This document shows positions 46,501 to 55,500 of a DNA stretch of 64,000 nt, piece after piece. The DNA is taken from positions 1,798,001-1,862,000 of the forward strand of contig JADJPM010000001.1 of the NCBI GenBank assembly GCA_016713245.1. Direction: 5' to 3'. This DNA comes from Verrucomicrobiaceae bacterium. Its GTDB lineage: Bacteria; Verrucomicrobiota; Verrucomicrobiia; Verrucomicrobiales; Verrucomicrobiaceae. Under the pieces are notes generated by a model. It had not been told where the DNA came from and did not search any database. It saw nothing but the letters and a program-made list of their open reading frames with translations. A program made the translations under genes and the position numbers. Within the stretch, counting starts at the first letter, position 1; each line of letters starts with the position of its first letter.

Positions 46501-49500
46501 CGTCACGGTGCCTGTTGGTCTCGTGGGCACGGCTTATACCTCCACCACCTTCACGGCCACGGGTGGCACCGCACCCTTCACCTATACGGTCACCTCCGGC
46601 ACGCTGCCCGCTGGCCTTTCGCTCACCACCGCTGGCGTGCTCAGTGGCACGCCGACGACGGCCAATGGCACCGGTGTCTCCATCACTGTGCAGGCTCGTG
46701 ATGCGAACAACTGCACTGGCGTCCGTGTTTACACCGTGAAGATCTGCCCGGTCATCACCCTGCCTGCCATTTCGACCACGCTCACGGTTGGCACGGCTTA
46801 TAGCGCCAGCGTGGTGCCCACCGGTGGCACGAGTCCGTTTGTGTATTCGGTCTCCAGCGGCACACTTCCGGCGGGTTTGAGCCTCAACACCTCCACCGGA
46901 GCCATCACCGGCACGCCCACCAGCACCACCAGCCGCACCTTCACCATCACCGCCACCGATGCGAGCGTCTGCACAGGTTCCCGTGCCTACACGCTCACCC
47001 CGGTGTGCCCCACGATCACGATTTCACCTGCCTCGCTCCCTAATGCACTCATTGGTACCGCCTACTCGCAGACGCTCACCGCCACCGGCGGCACGGCATC
47101 TTACACCTGGAGTGTGAGCAGCGGCACGCTTCCGGCTGGGCTCACGCTCACCACCGCTGGCGTGCTCAGTGGCACACCCACCGCAGCGAATGGTGCTGGC
47201 GTGAGCATCACCTTCCGCGCTCAGGATGCCTATGGCTGCGCCTCCACACGCGTCATCACCGTGCGTGTGTGCCCGGCCATCACTACCTCGCCCACCTCCC
47301 TAGCAAATGGCACCGTCGGCACGGCCTACTCGCAGACCTTTGCCGCTAGCGGCGGAGCCGTTGCTTACACTTATGCCGTCGTCTCCGGCACCCTTCCGGC
47401 TGGCTTGAGTCTCAATGCCAGCACGGGGGTGATTTCCGGCACGCCCACCAGCAGCACTGCGCAGACCTTCACGCTCTCCGCTACCGATGCGAATACCTGT
47501 GTGGCCACCCGCCCCTACACCGTCACGCCCGTGTGCCCCGCGATCACGGTGAACCCCACCTCGCTGCCAGCTCCAACGATCGGTGTGGCCTATTCGCAGA
47601 CGGTGAGCGCTACCGGTGGCACTTCGCCTTACACCTTCGCCGTGAGCAGCGGCACGCTGCCGGCCGGTTTGAGCCTGAACACAGGCACAGGAGCCATTAC
47701 CGGTACGGCGACCAGCACCACCGCCACGAGCTTCACCATTCGAGCCACGGACCTGTATGGCTGCCAGGGCGTTCGCAGCTACAACATCGTTCCTCCATGC
47801 CCCGCCCCCACCATCACGAACGGGTCGCTCATGTACAGCACCACAGGCACCGCCTACACCCAGGCTACCGGTTTCAGCCTTTCAACCAACGCGGCGCTCA
47901 ATGCGGCGGGATACAACTTGAGCCTCGCCGTCACGCCTTCACCCGCACCGGGAACGATCACCATGGACGCCAATGGCCGACTGCTGATCTCAGCCACGGT
48001 GCCGGTCAATGTTTACAAGGTGACGCCGCAATGGGCCACCCGAGCGCCCTACACGAGCTGCGTCTATTCAGCGGACCGCAACTTCCGCGTCTGCCCGATC
48101 ATCACGGTCAATCCCGCCACGCTCAGCGCCATGACCGTGGGCACGCCTCACTCCACCACGATCACCGCCACCGGTGGCACCGCGCCTTACAGCTTTGCCG
48201 TCACCAGTGGCACACTGCCTGCCGGTCTCTCGCTCACGAGTGCGGGCGTGCTCAGCGGCACGCCCACCAGCACCCCCAGCCAGTCGTTCAGCATCACCGC
48301 CACGGATGCGAATGGCTGCCCCGGCTCCCGCCCCTACACCGTGGCTCCCGCCTGCCCTGCGATCACAGTGAATCCTACCTCGCTCGCAAATGGCACCATC
48401 GGTACCGCCTACTCACAAACCGTCAGCGCCACCGGCGGCACCGCGCCTTATACCTTCGCCGTGAGTGTGGGCACGCTGCCAGCAGGCCTCTCCCTCAATA
48501 CGAGCACGGGTGCCATCACCGGCACACCCACCAGCACCACGGCGCAGAGCTTCACCATTCGCGCCACGGACAATTACGGCTGCCAAGGCACCCGTCCATA
48601 TACTGTCACGCCTGTCTGCCCGGCTATCACCATCAATCCTGTCCTGGTTCCCTCCGCCACCGTCGGTGTCGCTTACTCTCAGACCATCAGCGCTACGGGT
48701 GGCACCGCGCCTTACTCGTATGCGGTGAGCGTCGGCACACTGCCAGCCGGTCTCACGTTGAGTACCGCTGGTGTGCTCAGTGGCACGCCCACGACATCGA
48801 ATGGTGCAGGTGTCAGCGTGACCATACGAGCCACGGATAACTACGGCTGCCAAAACACCCGCGTCTATACCATCAAGGTCTGCCCGGTGGTCACCCTCGG
48901 TGCCATCACCACCACTGGCACCGTCGGCGCAGCCTACTCGCAAACCGTCACCGCCAGCGGCGGAGCTACGCCTTATACTTTCGCTGTCACGAGCGGCTCG
49001 CTACCCGGCGGCCTCAGCCTCAACACCACCACCGGCGTCATCAGCGGCACGCCGAATGTCGAGATTAGTTCTACCGTCACCATTCGTGCCACCGATGCCA
49101 ATGGCTGCCCCGGCACACGCAGTTACACGCTCGCCATGAGCTGCCCGCCCATCACCGTGAATCCAGGCAGTGTGCCCGTCGGCCTCGCGGGCACGGCTTA
49201 TCCTTCGACGACCTTTTCCGCCACGGGCGGCACGGCACCGTATCAATACACCGTCGTCGCGGGTTCTCTGCCTGCTGGTTTGACGCTCACCACGGCCGGC
49301 GTCCTCAGTGGCACACCCACCACGGCCAATGGCGCGGGCGTTTCCATCACCGTGCAGGCGCGTGATGCCTACAACTGCCTCGGCACACGGGCCTACACGA
49401 TCAAGATCTGCCCTGTCATCACACTCACCGCACCTCCTCTCGCCACCGCCACGGTCACTCAGGCCTATTCGCAGACCATCGTGGCCTCCGGTGGTACCAC

Positions 49501-52500
49501 GCCTTATACCTTTGCCATCGCCAGCGGAGCCTTGCCCGCAGGGTTGAGCCTCAACACCGCCACGGGCGTCATCTCCGGCACGCCCACCGCTCTTACCGCC
49601 GCGAGCTTCACCCTCTCTGCCACCGATGCGAACGGCTGCCCCGGCTCCCGCGCCTACACGATCACCCCCGTATGCCCTGCGATCACCGTGAGTCCCACCT
49701 CGCTGCCAAATGGTACTGTCGGCACCGCCTACTCGCAGACCATCTCCGCCACGGGCGGCACTGGCACAAAGACCTTCGCCGTCACCACGGGCACCTTGCC
49801 TGCGGGTCTCACCCTCACTTCAGGCGGTCTTCTTAGCGGCACGCCCACCTCCATCACCTCGCAAACCTTCACCATCACCGCCACCGATACGCTGGGATGC
49901 ACCGGTGCACGCAGCTTTACCATCACACCGAATCCAAACACGGACTGGGGTGATCACAGCGGCTTCGCCACCGTCTCCAACACGCTCAACTCGAACCTTC
50001 GCATCGGCGCTTTGACCGATGTGGAAGGTGTGGCACCTACCAATGCCACCGCCACGGGCGATGACACCTCCGGCAGCGATGACGAAGACGGTGTCACCTT
50101 CCCGTCCATGACCGCTGGACAGTCCGTCACCGTGCCAGTGACCGTCACCAATGCCACCGGAGCTGCCGCCAACCTCAATGTGTGGGTGGACTTCAATGAC
50201 AACGGCGTCCTCACCGATGCGGGAGAGCAGGTGGCAAATAATGTGAGCATCCCCACGGGCTCCACAAACCTCGTGCGAAATGTCTCCTTCACGCTGCCAC
50301 CTTCCACGGTGACGAGCTCGAGCATCGGTGTGCGCGTGCGCCTCACCACCGCAGCCTCACCCGGCCCCACCGGCAGCGGCACCGCCGGTGAAATCGAAGA
50401 CTATGCCGTCAACGTGCTCAATCCCACCACCGACTTCGGTGACTGGAGCGGCGCAGCCGATGCCATCAACACCACAAACTCCAACCTCCGCCTTGGTGCC
50501 CTCGTTGATGCGGAATACGTCGCCACGAAAAACGCCACCGCCACGGGTGACGACACCACCGGCAATGATGACGAAGACGGCGTCACCATCCCGACGCTTA
50601 CCGCCGGGGCTCCCGCGACCGTGGCTGTCACTCTCACGAACAACACGGGTGCGGCCGCTTACCTCAACGCTTGGATCGATTTCAATAACAACGGCTCCTT
50701 CGCTGATTCAGGCGAGCAGGTTTTTGCCAACATCACCATCACCAATGGCACCACCAATGTGCTGCAAAATCTCGGTGTCACGGTCCCTGTCAATGCGGTC
50801 ACTGGCGTGAATCTCGGCGCTCGCTTCCGTCTCACTTCTGTCGTTTCACCCGGTCCTACCGGCATCGGCACGGTTGGCGAAGTCGAAGACTACGTCGTGA
50901 GCATCGCCCAGCCCACGACGGACTTTGGTGACTATGCCTCTTTCCCCTCCGCCAGCAGCACACGAAACAGCAATCTCCGCCTCGGTGCCGCCATTGATAC
51001 CGAGTACACGCCCACCACCAATTCCAGCGCCACGGGTGACGATACCACCGCCACCGATGACGAAGACGGCGTGACGATTCCCACTCTCACCGCTGGTGCG
51101 CCTGCCACCATCCCCGTCGTCATCACCAACAATACCGGCGCGGCCGTCAATCTGAACGCTTGGATCGACTTCAATGGCAACAACTCCGTCGCGGATGCTG
51201 GCGAGCAAATCGCCACCAACGTGAGTTACGCTACCGGCCTCACCAACAGCACACAAAACCTTAATATCACCGTCCCCGCCTCTGCGATCACCGGCGTCAG
51301 TCTCGGCGTTCGCTTCCGTCTGACCTCCACGGCCTCTCCAGGCTTCTCCGGTGCCAGCGGGAATGGCGAGGTCGAGGACTACACCACAATCATTTCCGCA
51401 CCCACGACTGACTTTGGCGACTTCGTCGGCTTCGCCGATGCTTCGCAGGGGGCCAACACCTCCCTCCGTATGGGGGCCAGCATCGATACCGAATTCGTCG
51501 CCACGAAAAATGCCGCCGCCACCGGTGACGACACGACCGGCACGGATGACGAAGACGGCGTGACCATTCCAGCCGTCACCGCAGGCCAGACCGTCACCGT
51601 GCCCGTGACCGTCACGAATGCCACCGGGGCCAACGCCTTCCTCAACGCCTGGGCTGATTTTAACAACAACAACACTCTCGGTGAAGCAGGCGAGCAGTTC
51701 GCTACGAATGTCTCCATCCCCGCTGGCACCGCCAATGGAACCGTAAACCTTACCTTCGCTGTGCCCGCCAACGCCGTCACTGGCGTGAATCTCGGTGTGC
51801 GTTTCCGCCTCGCCGCTCCCACCGGCCTCGGCCCTACCGGCCTCAATGCACTCACGGGTGAGGTCGAAGACTATGTGGTGAATGTTCTTGCTCCCACGAC
51901 TGATTTTGGAGATCACGGTGCCTTCGCGGATGCGAGTAGCGTCGTCGTCGCCGCCATCCGTCTCGGTGCCACGACGGACAAAGAGTATGCCTCCACGAAA
52001 AACGCCAGCGCTACGGGTGATGACATCACTGGCAGCGATGACGAAGACGGCGTCACGATGCCCTCTTTCACCGCCGGTGCCCCCGCGACCATCCCCGTCG
52101 TCGTCACCAACACCAGCGGTCTCGCGGTGAATCTGAACGCCTGGATCGATTTCAACAACAATGGCTCTTTCGCCGATGCCGGCGAGCAAGTCGCCACGAA
52201 CACGTCTGTCGCCACCGGTCTCACGAACAGCACGCTGAACCTCAATGTCACCGTCCCCGCCGCCGCTGTCACCGGTCTGCCGCTCGGTGCCCGCTTCCGA
52301 CTCACCTCCACTGCCTCTCCGGGGGCCACTGGAGCTTCCGGCAATGGTGAAGTGGAAGACTACACCGTCACTATCTCCGCTCCGACGACCGATTTCGGTG
52401 ACTGGAACCGCGTCGCCGATGCCTCCAACGGTACCAGCACCAATCTGCGCCTCGGTGCCACCGTCGATACCGAATTCGCCTCCACTCGAAATGCCACCGC

Positions 52501-55500
52501 CACGGGTGACGATACCACCGGCAGCGATGACGAAGACGGTGTGACCTTCCCCTCTCTCATCGCCGGTGGAAGCTTCACCGTGCCAGTCACCGTCACCAAC
52601 GCCACTGGCACCGCAGCCTTCCTCAATGCTTGGATCGACTTCAACAACAACGGGGTGCTGACAGACGCTGGCGAGCAGATCGCCACCAATACAAATGTGG
52701 CCACGGGTCTCAGCAACAGCACGCTGAACCTCACCGTGAACGTACCCGTCGGCGCAGTCACTGGCACGGCTTTGGGATCTCGCTTCCGTATCACGAGTGC
52801 CACCACGCCTGGAGCCACCGGCTCCAGCGGTGGCACAGGCGAGGTCGAGGACTACACCGTAACGATTTCGCAGCCGACGACGGACTTTGGAGATCACTCC
52901 GCACTCGCCAGCGCCTCCAGCACGGTAAGCAGTGCGCTGAAACTCGGCCCGCTCACCGATGTGGAATACATCGCCACAACGAACGGCACTGCCACGGGCG
53001 ATGACACCACCGGCAGCGATGACGAAGACGCCGTCACCATGCCCTCGCTCACCGCCGGAGCACCCGCCACCATCCCCGTGCTCGCCACGAATACCTCCGG
53101 CTCTCCTGCTTACCTCAACGCTTGGATCGATTACAATGGCAACGGGCTCCTCACCGATGCCGGCGAACAAGTCGCCACCAATGTCGCCGTCGCCACCGGC
53201 ACCAACAACATCGCTCAGAACCTCAGCATCACCGTTCCCGCCACGGCCACGCAGGGTGCCGCGCTGCCCGTGCGTGTGCGCCTCACGAACATCCAGAATC
53301 CTGGGGCCACCGGCCTCTCCGGCACCGGCGAGGTGGAAGATTACACCGTCACCGTCGCTACACCTCCGAGTGACTTTGGTGACTTCAGCGGCTTTGGCAG
53401 CGCCTTCTCCACCCGCAATGCCGCCATCAAGATCGGTGCCACGACGGATACCGAGTTCGCCGCCACCTTGAACGCCCTCGGCAGCGGTGACGACACCACC
53501 GGCAGCGATGACGAAGACGGCGTCACCGTGCCCTCCATGACCGCGGGTGCTCCCGCCACCCTCGTCGTTAATGTCACGAACACCTCCGGTGCTGCCGCCA
53601 ACCTCAACGCGTGGATCGACTTCAACAACAACGGCATTCTCACCGATGCGGGCGAACAGATCGCGACGAACACCTCCATCGCCACCGGCACCAATGCCGT
53701 TCCGCAAAACATCGCCTTCACCGTGCCCGCTGCTGCTGTCACGGGCACGAACATCGGCATCCGCGTCCGGCTGACCTCCACCGCCACGCCGGGCTCCACC
53801 GGCGGCTCCGGCAATGGCGAAGTCGAAGACCACATCGTGAACATCGCCGTGCCCACAACCGACTTTGGCGACTGGAATGGAGCTGCGGATGCCTCCAGCA
53901 CCCAATCGAATAACCTCCGCATGGGCCCGCTCGTCGATACCGAGTATGTCTCCACGCGAAACGGCACCGCCACGGGTGACGACATCACCGCCAGCGATGA
54001 CGAAGACGGCGTCACTCTACCAACCCTGACTCCCGGCACCTCGTCGAACGCCAGCGTCACCGTTACGAACCTCAGTGGAGCCGCCGCCTTCCTCAACGCG
54101 TGGATCGATTTCAACAACAACGGCTCCTTCGCCGATGCCGGCGAGCAGGTCGCTACGAATGTCAGCATCGCCACCGGCACCAATGGCACTGCTCAAAGCG
54201 TGAGCATCGCCACGCCGCTCGCCGCCGTGCCCGGCCAGCGTGGTGCACGCTTCCGCTTCACCAGCACCACCAATCCGGGGGCCACCGGAGCCAGCGGCAT
54301 CGGTGAAGTCGAGGACTACCTCGTCACCGTGAACTGCCTGCCCGTCACCGTGAATCCCACTTCCGTGGCCGCAGGCCTCGTCGGCAGCGCTTACTCACAA
54401 ACCCTCACCGGTGGTGGTGGTATGGCACCGTATAGCTTTGCCGTCACCGCAGGCACGCTGCCCGCTGGTCTCACACTCTCCACCGCCGGAGTCATCAGCG
54501 GCACGCCGACGACCTCGAATGGCGCAGGAGTGAATGTCACCATCACCGCCACGGATGCGTATGGCTGCACCGGCTCGCGTGCTTACACCATCAAGATCTG
54601 CCCGGTCATCAGCCTCGCCGCTTTGAACTCCACGCTCACCATTGGCAGCGCTTACAGCAGCTCCGCCGCAGCCTCCGGCGGCACCGCCCCTTATGTTTAT
54701 GCGCTCACCAGCGGCACGCTCCCAGCCGGCTTGAGCCTCAATACTTCGACCGGAGCCGTGACCGGCACGCCAACGAGCGGAACGAGCCAGACCTTCACCA
54801 TCCGTGCCACCGATGCGAATGCCTGCACCGGCACCCGCAGCTACACGCTGGCGCCGGCCTGCCCCACGATCACCGTCACGCCCACCACGCCGCCGAATGC
54901 TTTCCTGAACACCGCTTACTCGCAGACCTTCAGCGCCACCGGCGGCACCGCCGCTTACACCTATGCCGTTACCAGCGGCACGCTGCCAGCCGGTCTCACG
55001 CTCTCCACCGCCGGTGTACTCAGCGGCACACCCACCACCGCAGGTACCTCCGTTGTCACCATCCGCGCCACGGACAACTATGGCTGCACGGGCTCCGCTA
55101 GCGTTACCATCACCGTGCGTGGTCTCATCATCGGCGACATGATCTTCAACGATGCCAACAACAACGGCCTCCTCGATGGTGGCGAAACCGGCATCAGCGG
55201 AGCCACCGTGCAGCTTTGGAATCCCGGCGCGGACAATGTCATCGGCGGCGCTTCGGCGGATACGCAGGTCGGCTCAAACTTCACCACCACCGCCACCGGC
55301 CTTTATAGCTTCACCAATCTGCCGCCCGGCAATTACTACGTTCGCGTCACCCTTCCCGCGCCCTTCAACATGACCGGCGGCACGCCCGCCACCACGGACA
55401 ACAACGTGAACAACAACAACGACGGCTCGCAACCTGGCGGCGTCGGCACACCACTCTTCAGCCCCGTCATCAATCTCGCCACCGCCGCTGAATCCACCAC

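Noticed and set aside
50846..53905. A 1019-codon open frame on the minus strand opposite the GEVED repeats
   Set aside because: It follows from the codon bias of the repeated GC-rich plus-strand gene; the product is low-complexity Gly/Val/Asp/Glu-rich with no domain, and it repeats with the GEVED period.
45690..54330. Could the regular repeats be a CRISPR or satellite array?
   Set aside because: Units are 250-490 bp, lack unique spacers and encode continuous protein modules, so they are coding repeats.
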